A stretch of DNA of 64,000 nucleotides from Limonium bicolor. Taxonomy: Eukaryota > Streptophyta > Magnoliopsida > Caryophyllales > Plumbaginaceae. Positions 1 through 8,831 of the stretch are shown here, in pieces; position 1 is the stretch's first letter; each line of letters starts with the position of its first letter. Both the position numbers and the translations under genes were made by a program. The notes under the pieces were generated by a model, which searched no databases, had not been told where the DNA came from, and worked only from the letters and a program-made list of their open reading frames with translations. The stretch lies in contig CM041776.1 in NCBI GenBank assembly GCA_023374045.1, positions 284,903,873 through 284,967,872 of the forward strand, in the 5' to 3' direction.

Positions 1-310
1 CACTACATCACAATATAGTGCATAAACTTAAATTGCTTGGCACCTATGCCCTAAATGACTTGGCTCTTAGGCCCTTAAATGCATAAATCTTAAACACTGA
101 ATTTCCTCAACATAAATAGCCTTTGACCTGCAAATACACACAACAAGGTTCCCATTGCAATTTAAATGTTCTTATAATTCACCTTGACATCCTTATACTA
201 TCTCTTTTCTCATTTGCTTCTTAGTCACAAGTTCACAAGTATAGTCATTGTTTCTCCTAGGTTTTTATAACTCTTTCCCAATGTAAACTCTACACCAAAC
301 TCATCACATA

Positions 311-1353
311 TCTAAATCCCATCACTGATATCACCTCACGTCCTCACCTAATGACTTAACTCGTATTTTCTAAATTATAACCCTAACTTATTCAATCTTC
401 CTCTTCATTCAACCATAGCAGCTTCAATCCTCTTCATTCAACCACCAAAGTGAACATCAAATTCAATCCTCTTCATTTTACCAGTAAAACGAAGCGGCAC
501 AGCAACTTCAATCCTCTTTGTTCAACTAGCAAAGAGAACAACAACACAACAACTTTAATCCATAATCAAGCAGCACATCAGCTTCAGGCTACTTCCCTTT
601 CATTCAACCAAAAACAGTAAGCGAACTCTACAACCACAACATCGAACATTGGTTTCTTTTTCACAGCTGTTTTTTAATCAAACAAAATGTTAATCATATC
701 TAGCATATTACAGTGGCATAATTGACCAATATAAATTTTGGCTATTATCTCATTATAATTTAGTGTTACTGTTATAGTTTATTGGTTCAAGTTTTTTCTT
801 TTGACTATCATGATGCAAGAGCACGGAGAACCAATGGCAAGGTGGGTACAAGAAATAGAAGTACCAGCCTCAGACCCAGAAAAGTCAGAACCAAAAAGGG
901 AAGGAGGAAAAGGAGAAGGCTCCGGAAGAGCCACTGAAGTTGACATATGCATATGCAGCTACACCCCTGTGCTCAAGGGCGCCAAAGGGTAAGGGATTGA
1001 TATTGAGTGAGTTATGAGACAACTAGTAACCGTTGAGATATGAGTACTAATATTGCGAATGATCAGGGTCTGAGACTGAAAAGGGAGCCGGTGGTGGCTA
1101 CCAGCGACGCTACATCTGTAGGTGGTGTCACAAGGACCACCCTGGGCTCGATTGCAAGGGGAATAAGGTGGAGTGCAATTACTGTGGGGTATACGGACAC
1201 CGAGCATACGAGTGCTTCCGGAACCCCGCTAGCAGAGTCTATAGACCCGAGACTAAGGCAAGGGCAAGACCGATCAGGGAGCTGGATCTGACGGTCAGAG
1301 GAGGGTGCAGCAACTGCAGACAAGAACCCACGGGTGACCCAGAAGTCGGGAGT
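311..1353 (+). mobile_element. About 1.04-kb insertion in the LTR carrying a reversed gag fragment
   Basis: This segment has no counterpart in the related LTR, which is continuous around a 'catatttacct' sequence; here the two halves of that site lie near 305-310 and 1354-1366. The first 450 bases are AT-rich with repeated 'cttcattcaacca' and 'caatcctctt' motifs and resemble a leader. The last 320 bases encode Gag zinc knuckles on the plus strand, opposite to the host LTR element. No terminal inverted repeat or clear target duplication was found, so the insertion mechanism is open. Boundaries are good to about 10 bases. Confidence 0.55.
1034..1345 (+). pseudogene. Ty3/gypsy Gag nucleocapsid fragment with two zinc knuckles
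   Basis: The frame through 1090-1240 encodes two cysteine/histidine knuckles. The first is CRWCHKDHPGLDC (about 1117-1155, a 'C-x2-C-x3-H-x4-C' variant) and the second is CNYCGVYGHRAYEC (about 1174-1215, the canonical CX2CX4HX4C). They bind nucleic acid in retroelement Gag proteins. Downstream, with two frame changes, it matches the Gag tail on the minus strand at 7385-7580: both carry a YRP motif, a 'DQGAG' stretch and an 'NPRV-QK' stretch. It is therefore a Gag piece from the same or a sister family in inverted orientation. No complete ORF remains; an upstream open stretch at 801-992, rich in Lys/Glu/Gly, may be the Gag linker. Stop codons lie between the two stretches. Confidence 0.7.
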
Positions 1354-2669
1354 AAGACATTTACCTTATCCTTTTTCAAGCTTCACAAACTTTCTTCTTC
1401 CTTAGGTTTTTCCTTGCTCAATCTCGGTCACCAAATCAAGTTCTCCTTGCCAATGTTCTAACCCAACATTCAATGACTCCAATGAGTACTAAACAACACA
1501 CTAACCTTAAGGAATAAAACCTAGGTTAAAATGTGTTTTAAGGTATTAAATTGATTGTTTTACCTTGGTTTCTCAAGACAAGCTTGGATGTGAATCAAGA
1601 AGGACCTCCTCTTGCCCTGGAGAATAGGAAACAAGCTTGAACAAGGCATAAAAATGGAGCCCCATGAGTATAGATTTTCAGTTATGGAGAAAAAATGATG
1701 GAAAACCTAGATTTTCTTACATATTCTTTACCTTAAGAGAATGGAGAAGCCAATGAACCCTCCAAACTTGAGTTTCCTCCTCTAATGGCGGTTTGCCTTG
1801 GCACCAAAATGGAGCTCTTGAAGTTTTGGAAAGATAGAAAGGAAGACCTTGAGCTAACTAAGAAGAATATGTAATTTGTTTTGGTTTTAGAGCTAAAATG
1901 AGTAAGTAGTAATCAAAGGAAGATGGAACTTACATGGGGGCTGTTCTTCACGTCAATGGAGAAGGGAGAAATCAAGAGAAATTGGTGGTGAGAGAGGAGA
2001 ATGAAGAGGTGAGGAGAGAGGTCTACTAAGGTAAGATATTTATGTTAAAAGGTGAATAGTGAATTTACTTACTTTTGCTTTCTTCTTTACTTAACTAGAT
2101 AAGTGTGGTGAGTCACACTTAAAAATCGGCCCCCTTGATCAAATGAGGTATATTCTGGTCTTTGTTGACCATTTAGTTGACTTACTTTGACTAATGTCTT
2201 AAACTAGCACTATTTGGTTACTATTCATGAAACAAGGCACATAACTGTGAATTTTTGAATTCCCGTTGATTTAGACTTCCTAATGTGATACTAAGTATTA
2301 CACATGTTGATTAAAGAGTAATGATGGACACTTAGCCACTCAAAACCCATTTACAAGACAATTTTTCAAAAATGTGCTTTAAGACTCCTTAAAGCACATT
2401 TTGTGTTTTAACTTGTTTTCAAGCTTGGTTTTTCTTTGGTAATTGGTTTAAAATGACCATTAGGATATTACTAAGGTCTTAGAATGATATTTGGGTGCTC
2501 ACCCAAGTCTCTCCAAGCTTAGAGCACGTTTTTGCTTAAACTGCTCTTTTGGTGTTTCCTTATGTTTTCTTTGATTAAAAATGTTTTCTTAACGTTTCTA
2601 AGGCATTATTTAGCCTCCTTATAACTTAGTTCATCACTTAAACACCATCTCTAAGTTTGGGGTATTTCA

Positions 2670-2687
2670 ATCTACCCCCCTTAAAAG
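2670..2687 (-). other. Polypurine tract of the gypsy element
   Basis: Read on the minus strand the sequence is CTTTTAAGGGGGGTAGAT, immediately 5' of the LTR start TGAAATACCCC. Its position and composition are those of the plus-strand primer used in reverse transcription. A nearly identical tract abuts the 3' LTR of the element at 22530-36364. A second copy of the same purine motif lies at 2939-2957, just after the pol reading frame. Confidence 0.8.
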
Positions 2688-2986
2688 AACTTTGTCCCCA
2701 AAGTTCACACGTATACTTAATCATTCACGGTACTCAATTTCTCAATCTTAACACCACATGTTATATTCTCATTCACACATCTCAAGATTCAAGGTCTACT
2801 ACAAATACAATGCATAAGTATTATACATATCTCAAACTTACCACCAAGGTGTAATAACTTACACAACTTACACAAACCACATCTTACATAACCAAACAAA
2901 CGACAAACATGTTCGTTTCCTAACTCAAAACGAGGAAGCTCTACCCCCCTTAAAAAGGGGTACGCCCCGTACCCTATACAGACGAT

Positions 2987-4250
2987 CTAGTCGGTAAACA
3001 AAAAAGGGTACTTCGCCCTCATCTTATCCTCTAATTCCCACGTGGCCTCTTCGACATCCTGGTTAGACCAGAGAACCTTCACCAGTCGCACTGACTTATG
3101 GCGAGTGTCCCTAGTCTTACTATCCAAGATTCTTTGAGGAGTCTCCACGGATCTCATATTCGGTTCTAATGTCAACCTCTTAGGTTCTAACACATGGGAG
3201 GGGTGGTGCATGTATTTCTTTAGCTGTGAAACATGAAAAGCATCATGCACTTTACCCAGTTCAGCAGGTAAATTCAACCTGTAAGCAACCGGGCCCACCC
3301 GCTCCGTAATCTCATAAGGACCAACAAACTTCGGGCTCAACTTGCCCTTCTGCCCAAATCTGAATACACCCTTCATCGGTGAAACTCGCAGAAATACCTG
3401 GTCGCCCACTGCGAACTCCAGGTCTCGTCGTCGAACATCAGCATACGACTTCTGCATATCTTGAGCAGCTTTCATGTTCTCCCTGATTTGCTGAACTTCA
3501 GCCTTAACTTGCTCTAAGTACTCTGGTCCTATAATGACCGTCTCACTCGACTAATCCCAGAGCGGTGTACGACATGGTCTACCGTACAATGCTTGAAAAG
3601 GTGCCATCTTGATCGAAGCGTGATAGCCGTTGTTGTATGAAAACTTGATCAGATGCAATTTGTCAACCCTACTGCCCTGGAAGTCTAAGGCACATGCCCT
3701 CAGCATGTCCTTGAGTGTCTGAATCGTACGCTCAGTCTGACCATCTGTTTGAGGATGGAACGCGGTACTCAGCTTCAGTTCTGTACCCAACGCTTCTCTA
3801 GTAGCTCTCCAGTACCTCGAAAGGAATCTGGTATCTCTATCTGACACTATGGTCTTTGGTATCCCGTGATGTCTCATGATTTCTCTCTCAAACAACTCAG
3901 CTAATTTGCTCACCTTCCAAGTATCCTTCATCGGTATGAATCGGGCTACTTTGGTAAGGCGATCCACCACCACCCATATCATGTTGAGACCTCCCCTAGC
4001 AGGTGGGAGTCCAACTACAAAGTCCATGGAGATATCATGGAACTTCCACTCCGGAACTGGCATCGACTGTACCATTCCGCCCGGTCGTCGGTGCTCGAAT
4101 TTCACCTTATGGCAAGTGAGACACCTCAAGACGAACTCGGTAACATCTGTCTTCATCCCCGACCACCAGAAGTATCTCTTCATGTCTTTATACATCTTAG
4201 AGGCTCCCGGATGGATGGAAACTGAAGAACAGTGTGATTCCCTAAGTATA
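2987..4250 (-). pseudogene. Ty3/gypsy integrase with Tekay/Del-type C-terminus
   Basis: Integrase inserts the cDNA into host chromatin. Reading from 4250 downwards, the HHCC zinc-binding region is seen as an H-x-H-like pair near 4215-4245 and C-L-T-C near 4105-4125. The catalytic core follows with all three acids: Asp in 'ISMDF', Asp in 'VSDRD' and Glu in 'DGQTER' (about 3700-4030). After a break near 3475-3551 a second stretch (2987-3475) carries the 'KFVGPYEI' and 'YRLNLP' blocks of the C-terminal domain. It ends with a VKVLW...EEATWE...YP-LF motif, typical of the chromodomain-like tail in Tekay/Del chromoviruses. Stops and at least one frame change between the two stretches mark it as defective or mis-sequenced. 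It is the last part of the pol polyprotein; the stop lies about 300 bases from the LTR. Confidence 0.88.
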
Positions 4251-4499
4251 CGGTCTTTCAGATCCGTGTTGCCCCGTGGTATGCATAACCGGCCCTTAAG
4301 TCTGATCAGATCATCGTCGTGAAGTCTGAAGTCATATTTCTGACTCTCAAAGGTACCATCTGTCAGCTTCTATCTGACCTCTCTCATATACTCATCTGTC
4401 CTCTGAGCCTCTCGCACCTCATCAACCAAGCTGGAGAAAGAGACTAGCGAATGGAGTGAGTGTGCTCGACGGCTCAGGGCGTCTGCTACAACATTGGCC

Positions 4500-5800
4500 T
4501 TCCCTTCTTTGTATTGGAGGTCATGTCATAGTCTTTCATAAATTCTAACCATCTCCTTTGTCTGAGATTCAACTCCTTCTGAGTGAATATATATTCAAGC
4601 TCTTGTGATCGGTATAGATCGTCACACTAACCCCATATAAGTAATGGCGCCATATCTTCAAAGCGAAGACTACAGCTCCCAGCTCTAAATCATGTGTGGG
4701 GTAGTTCTCCTCATGTTTCTTCAACTGGCGTGAGGCATATGCCACCACTTTGCCATGTTGCATGAGCACGCAACCCAGCCCTCTGCCGGACGCATCACAG
4801 TAAACCTCAAAGCCTTATGTACCGTCTGGAATGGTCAGAACCGGTGCAGTGGTCAGTGAGTCTTTCAAACTCTGAAATGATCTCTCACAGTCAGCCATCC
4901 ATAAGAATGGTGCATCTTTCTTCATCAGACTGGTCATCAGCTTTGCGACCTTGCTGAAATCTTTAACAAACCGCCGGTAGTAACCTGCCAAGCCAAGGAA
5001 GCTCCGAATGTCGGTAATTGTCTTCGGTCTCGGCCAAGTACGCACGACATCAATCTTTGCTGGATCCACCGAGATCCCAGCATCTGAGATGACATGACCC
5101 AGGAAAGAGACCTGGTCAAGCCAAAACTCACACTTGGAGAACTTAGCATATAGCTGGTTCTCCCTCAATATCTCCAGTACTCTCCTCAGATGTTCCTCAT
5201 GCTCAGCTCTTGATTTCGAATATATTAAATTTCATCAATGAATACCACAACCGACTTGTCCAGCTGCTCCCGGAACAAGCGGTTCATCAGATCCATAAAT
5301 TTCGCCGGTGCGTTCGACAAACCGAACGGCATCACTGTAAACTCATAGTGGCCGTATCGTGTCCGAAATGCCGTCTTCTCAATATCTCCCTCCTTAATGG
5401 CTATCTGATGATACCCCGATCTGAGATCAATCTTGGAAAACACGGATGCCCCCTTCAACTGATCGAACAGATCGTCAATGCGGGGTAGTGGGTACTTATT
5501 CTTCACTGTCACTTGCATTCAACTCTCTGTAGTCGATGCAGAGGCGGAGACTACCATCCTTCTTCTTCACGAAGAGAACTGGCGCTCCCCATGGTGATAC
5601 ACTTGGTCTGATGAATCCCTTGTCTAACAAATCTTTTAACTGTTCTTTTAACTCATTCATCTCTGCCGGAGCCATGCGGTATGGTGCCTTGGCTATCGGT
5701 CCGGTACCAGGTAGTAGCTCGATGGTGAACTCTACCTCCCGAGTGGATGGCATGCCGGGAAGTTCCCGTGGAAAGAGGTCAGGGAACTCCGACACTACCG
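4500..5800 (-). pseudogene. Ty3/gypsy reverse transcriptase-RNase H, frameshifted
   Basis: Three overlapping minus-strand stretches form RT. 5496-5795 holds the '[16 protein letters not shown]' block; 5225-5518 holds '[14 protein letters not shown]', '[11 protein letters not shown]', '[10 protein letters not shown]' and '[10 protein letters not shown]'; 4815-5168 holds the thumb/connection 'KCEFWL', 'FLGHVIS' and '[12 protein letters not shown]'. RNase H follows with '[23 protein letters not shown]'-like residues (4569-4769). The YxDD-type box reads FIDEI followed at once by a stop (5225-5239), so the second catalytic Asp is Glu and the frame is lost by about one T. This copy should be inactive as read. 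Several breaks are single-base and could be sequencing errors, but the Asp-to-Glu change is a substitution. Confidence 0.9.
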
Positions 5801-5946
5801 TAAGTCGAGGTCGAACTCGGGGTCTCTCTCTATGTCCTGTACATAGCAGAGGTACACTTCTTCCTTCCTCCTCAATTCCTTATACATTGCCATGGCGGTG
5901 ATGATCTTAGTCGAAGGCTCTCTGGGCCTCTGGCGGTACGATATTG

Positions 5947-6348
5947 TTACCCCAGACGGACTCCTGAGCAGCAGTCTATGCTCGGCGTAGAGGATACGAC
6001 CCTTGTGCCGCTCCAACCAGTCATCCCGAAAATAACATCAAATCCCAACTCCCTGAACTCAATAAAACTGACTGGAAAGTCTTCCCCCTTAATACTGACA
6101 ATGACTCCTCGGTAGTAGCGAGTGCAACGAACCTTCTCCTTAGACGGGAGCGTAACCGTGAAGTCGGGTAGCTCATCGGCGTCTAGCCCCAACCTTCTCG
6201 CAAAAGATGCCGAGACAAAGGTATGCGAGGCCCCTGAGTCGAAGAGAACTGATGTCTCAATCCCATTAATCGGAAAGGTGCCGGTGAGGATAGTACCGCT
6301 GGCGTCGGCCTGTGCCTCTATAAGTATGCTTAGCGCACCTTCCGTACC
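5947..6348 (-). pseudogene. Ty3/gypsy aspartic protease
   Basis: The retropepsin domain cleaves the Gag-Pol polyprotein. On the minus strand the frame starting at the GGTAC repeat (6344-6348) reads through 'GTILTGTFPI' to the active-site motif LFDSGASHTF (about 6225-6255) and then 'RLGLDADELPDF' and 'GFDVIFGMTGW'. The D-S-G triad is intact. Family members end this block with a G-M-D-W motif; here it reads GMTGW, followed by a frame change near 6010. The frame at its start agrees with the frame of gag at 7385-7580, so gag and protease were one ORF before the 1,036-bp insertion between them. Confidence 0.85.
6344..6348. repeat. GGTAC duplication, protease side (partner 7385-7389)
   Basis: The minus-strand pentamer GGTAC stands at both borders of the AlkB-bearing segment and occupies the same codon phase (GGT-AC) in protease and in gag. 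This is what a 5-bp target-site duplication inside one reading frame would look like. With only five bases, chance cannot be excluded. Confidence 0.55.
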
Positions 6349-7384
6349 GAGTCCATGACCTAATTGTATTCACAAGCTTCATGAGTATTGATGGTATAAC
6401 AAGAGTCGTAGCAATTAATATGAACAACACTGTTATTTTATTCATAACCATCCTGTTTACAACATGTGCTTCTTCCTTACATCTCAATCCTTATCTCATA
6501 CTAAAAACATTACATGGCTAATATTGTCAAAAGGTTAGGTTCAATCTCCCTGGTCTCAAGTGCGTCGCATTGATCACTGCTGACGGTGCTGTATTCAGCT
6601 TGATTCTCTTAATCCCATGGTACAACATCCTTGATTCTCCTCCCATGACTAACACATCCCCTGACTTAAGTGCTAACTTATTAGCACGGTCCGCACGCTT
6701 CTGCTCGCCGTAAAAAAATTCAGTGTCATCTCCAATGGACCAAGACACTACAGGTATCCCTCTTTCGAGAGACTTCGTCGTCTCGTCCTTGTCCTGATGT
6801 AGTCCAGTCGCCCATCTTTCCCATAGAAGTTTACAATGCAGATGTCCGCTTGTATGTCTGGAATCGGGTCAGCCTCCAACTGCTGAGCGATCTCCACGAC
6901 TTGTGTAATAACCGGATGGAACTCTTCGGGTATTCCCGGTGGTGAGACTCCATCTTGTATCCTCATGGTTTGGTAAGTCTTGGCATATGGATTCCAATCC
7001 TTGCCTAAGCTCATCATCTTTAATTTCATCCTTGCTCCTCCTGGGTACTCCGGTGTATAAAAACCTCCCGGTCCCACTCCTAACTGTCTGCATCTCCTGA
7101 TGATGGCTATTTGTGCTTCGGTGTCAGGTATCCCCTTAATAAAACCATACCTGGGCGGATAACCTGACATTGTTCGGTTGGAAAGTCTCGGGTTCCGATG
7201 TCGGTGTACTCCGGGTTAGGTGTTGAAGGCATTGGATAACAAATGTTGAAGTTTCCTAAGGTGGCAACAGGTTATATCTTACTAAAGTTCTAATCTTATC
7301 TTATTCTCATCTAACTCAATTGTTTACCAAACATGCATGTTAATGCGGTAAGCAGGCAATTTTATCACTTAAAGGTTTATAACG
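6349..7384 (-). mobile_element. 1,036-bp AlkB-bearing segment inserted between gag and protease
   Basis: The gag frame reads ...Arg-Pro-Gly at GGTAC (7385-7389) and the protease frame starts with the same GGTAC (6344-6348) in the same codon phase. Taking out the DNA between them plus one GGTAC leaves an uninterrupted gag-protease reading frame. The segment begins CGTTATAAACC and ends ATGGACTC on the minus strand, without an obvious terminal inverted repeat, LTR or poly(A). It holds about 150 bases of AT-rich leader, an AlkB-type gene (7232-6518) and about 170 bases resembling a 3' UTR with an AATAAA hexamer near 6440. The leader could instead be an intron, with a GT at 7388 and a 'ccaccttag' acceptor near 7259. 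The five-base duplication fits integrase-type staggered cutting, but chance microhomology is possible. Confidence 0.7.
6518..7232 (-). pseudogene. AlkB-type 2-oxoglutarate/Fe(II) dioxygenase (plant ALKBH1-like), captured copy
   Basis: AlkB enzymes use Fe(II), oxygen and 2-oxoglutarate to remove methyl groups from nucleic acid bases. The ATG at 7230-7232 opens a frame with QVIRPGMVLLRGYL, a plant AlkB landmark. A one-base deletion near 7115-7125 moves the frame to a long stretch with 'GVGPGGFYTPEY', 'KLKMMSLGKDWNP', 'PPGIPEEFHPV' and 'DICIVNFYGKDGRL'. A second one-base deletion near 6802-6807 hides the HxD iron ligands: His-Gln-Asp is present at 6791-6799 in the next frame. After it come 'SWSIGDDTEFFYGE', 'SGDVLVMGGESRMLYHGI' with the third ligand His, and 'RPGRLNLTF'. 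The Arg that normally follows is TGA (6527-6529), then CAA TAT TAG, matching the usual Gln-Tyr-stop end. Length is about 238 codons, the bare catalytic domain. Both deletions are in short C or G runs and could be assembly errors. Confidence 0.85.
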
Positions 7385-7580
7385 GTACCTGGCCTCGATG
7401 AGGGTTCAGGCTCATCGTCCTGGTCCACCATGTGTAGTGTGGGTCCCAACTTTTGGGCTACCCGTGGATTCTTGTTCGCCGCTTGCTGCGCCCCCTTATG
7501 TCCGTCAGGTCCAGCTCCCTGATCGGTCCTAGTCTTAACCTTGAAACCGGGTCTGTAATTCTTACTCTTCGGGTTCCCGT
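7385..7580 (-). pseudogene. Gag C-terminal end of the gypsy element
   Basis: An open minus-strand frame of about 65 codons runs from the junction with the copia remnant near 7580 to the GGTAC repeat. It carries GNPKSKNYRPG, a 'TRTDQGAGPDG' stretch, 'NKNPRVAQKLGP' and an acidic tail 'DQDDEPEPSSRPG'. The same order of motifs follows the zinc knuckles in the inverted Gag fragment at 1034-1345, which identifies it as the region just after the nucleocapsid. The knuckles and everything upstream are missing here, because a copia fragment begins at once. It is in frame with the protease at 6348. Confidence 0.7.
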
Positions 7581-8190
7581 AGCTAGCCTTTAACCATTTT
7601 TTGTCTCCAAAAGTGGAAGTCCACTTCTATATGTTTAGGCCTCTCATGAAAATTTGGATTCTTGGTAATATGAAACAGCAGATTGACTATTAGATTTCAG
7701 AGGTAGTGGTTGTAATCCCTCGATTCCTAGCTTATCCATTAGTTTTATTAGCCAGCGCACTTATACAACAACTTGTCTTAATGCCCTATACTTTGCTTCA
7801 GCCGAAGAGAGAGCAACGGTAATATATTTCTTAGACTTTCAAGACAAGCACAACCTCCAAGTTAAAAACGACTAATAGACTTCCTTGTATTTGGACAACA
7901 ACCCAATCTGCATCATAGTATTCTATTAATTCAGAATTATTAGAACTTTCAGCATAAGACCATAGTTTAATGTCCCCTTGATGTACCTAAGAGCATGGAT
8001 GACAACTTTCATATGAATTGTTGTAGGTTTTTATAGAAGTTGACTTAGTAATTGAACTGTGAAAGACAAATTAGGCCTAGTGTGTGTTAAGAAGTCCATT
8101 TTTTCTGTGAAGTGTCTGTATACAATTGGATCATCCAAAGGTTACCCTTCTTATATCAATAGTTTCACATTTAATTTTATAGGCCCCGAT
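7581..8190 (-). pseudogene. Ty1/copia RT end and RNase H remnant
   Basis: On the minus strand, with several stops and frame changes, the copia RNase H order is clear: 'VYRHF', '[10 protein letters not shown]' (about 8085-8110), 'ALRYIKGTLNYGL' (about 7975-8005), 'YYDADW', 'VALSSAEAKYRAL' (about 7780-7815), 'LMDKLGIEG', then 'ERPKHIEVDFHF'-like residues near 7610-7650. RNase H degrades the RNA template in reverse transcription. The block is cut at the gypsy Gag tail near 7580 and ends without an LTR, so it is a truncated fragment joined to the gypsy element by insertion or recombination. Confidence 0.82.
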
Positions 8191-8269
8191 GTTGTCTCTG
8201 CTCATTGCACCCAAACTTTTAATAAGGTACTCATGTGTATGGGTACGTAAGAACCTAGTAAGTGAACAG

Positions 8270-8465
8270 GAATTTGAAGCAATCTTCCCTGGACGATACC
8301 CAGAAGCCATCCCCGGGTGACGCCCATAAGCTATACCGAGTGATACCCAGTAGAAGCCATCCTCAGACAACACCTAGAAGTCATCCCCAACAACGCCCAG
8401 AAGTCGTCTCCGGGAAATGCCCAATTGCTTTCCCCGGGAGCTTCCAACAGTTACCCTTAGAGGGC
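8270..8465 (+). repeat. Imperfect tandem repeat, about 20-bp unit
   Basis: Seven or eight diverged copies of a unit like 'acGCCCAGAAGCCATCCCCGg' lie head to tail. Variants are visible near 8290, 8310, 8345, 8370, 8395 and 8415. It is GC-richer than its surroundings. Nothing coding was recognised; the open frame across it is repeat-derived. Confidence 0.55.
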
Positions 8466-8831
8466 TCTTAGTAATTTTCCTGGAGGACTCTTGTACTAAA
8501 AAACTAGTCTTATTTGGAAGGACAACATGAAGAAGTTAAGTTACGCATTTATTCTCTTAAAGGGATGTAGGTAGCCATGATGACAACCCGACATATGAGA
8601 AGTACATTGTGAAAAGTCTATAATTAGGGGAGTTACCCCACAAAATAAAGGTTACACAATCAGATATCCCAAATCAGAATTGTGTTCTCTCTCTCACTAT
8701 ATTCTTCTAAGAATTTGACAGTCATTACACAAGGTAGGTAGCCTATCTCTCTGAGTCAATTATATGAAGGGGAATAGACCGATGATCTTGAATAATGTCC
8801 CATGAATCAACCATTAAATTTTGGCGCATCT
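8466..8831 (+). mobile_element. Probable gypsy LTR 3' part and split primer-binding site
   Basis: The stretch 'gtgttctctctctcactatattc' (8680-8705) resembles an LTR R/U5 region. The sequence then reaches TTTTGGCGCATCT at 8819-8831, where a CACTA element begins. Beyond that element, at 13236, it continues TCTATGGGAA. Joined across one target copy this gives TGGCGC-ATCTATGGGAA, close to the TGGCGCCGTC-TGTGGGAA primer-binding site I know from plant gypsy (Tat-type) elements. A Gag-like start follows at 13412. LTR limits are not resolved. The assignment rests on this short match and the order of parts. Confidence 0.45.

Larger units (their letters stand above)
1..2669 (-). mobile_element. Partial 3' LTR of a Ty3/gypsy (Tekay/Del-like) element, interrupted
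   Basis: On the minus strand the LTR begins TGAAATACCCC at 2669, directly after a polypurine tract, and runs off the left edge of the window. Positions 1-310 and 1354-2669 align by eye, in order, with the 25300-27031 part of the LTR of the 22.5-36.4 kb element: shared landmarks are the CACTACATCACAATATAGTG start, the block with 'cggcccc', and the 'gggtatttca' end. The two parts of this LTR are separated by about 1.04 kb of unrelated DNA (311-1353). The LTR belongs to the pol remnant at 2987-6348. The related element suggests a full length near 4.5 kb, so more than half lies outside the window. Confidence 0.8.

Noticed and set aside
3876..4322. 148-codon plus-strand frame
   Set aside because: Shadow of the gypsy integrase on the minus strand.
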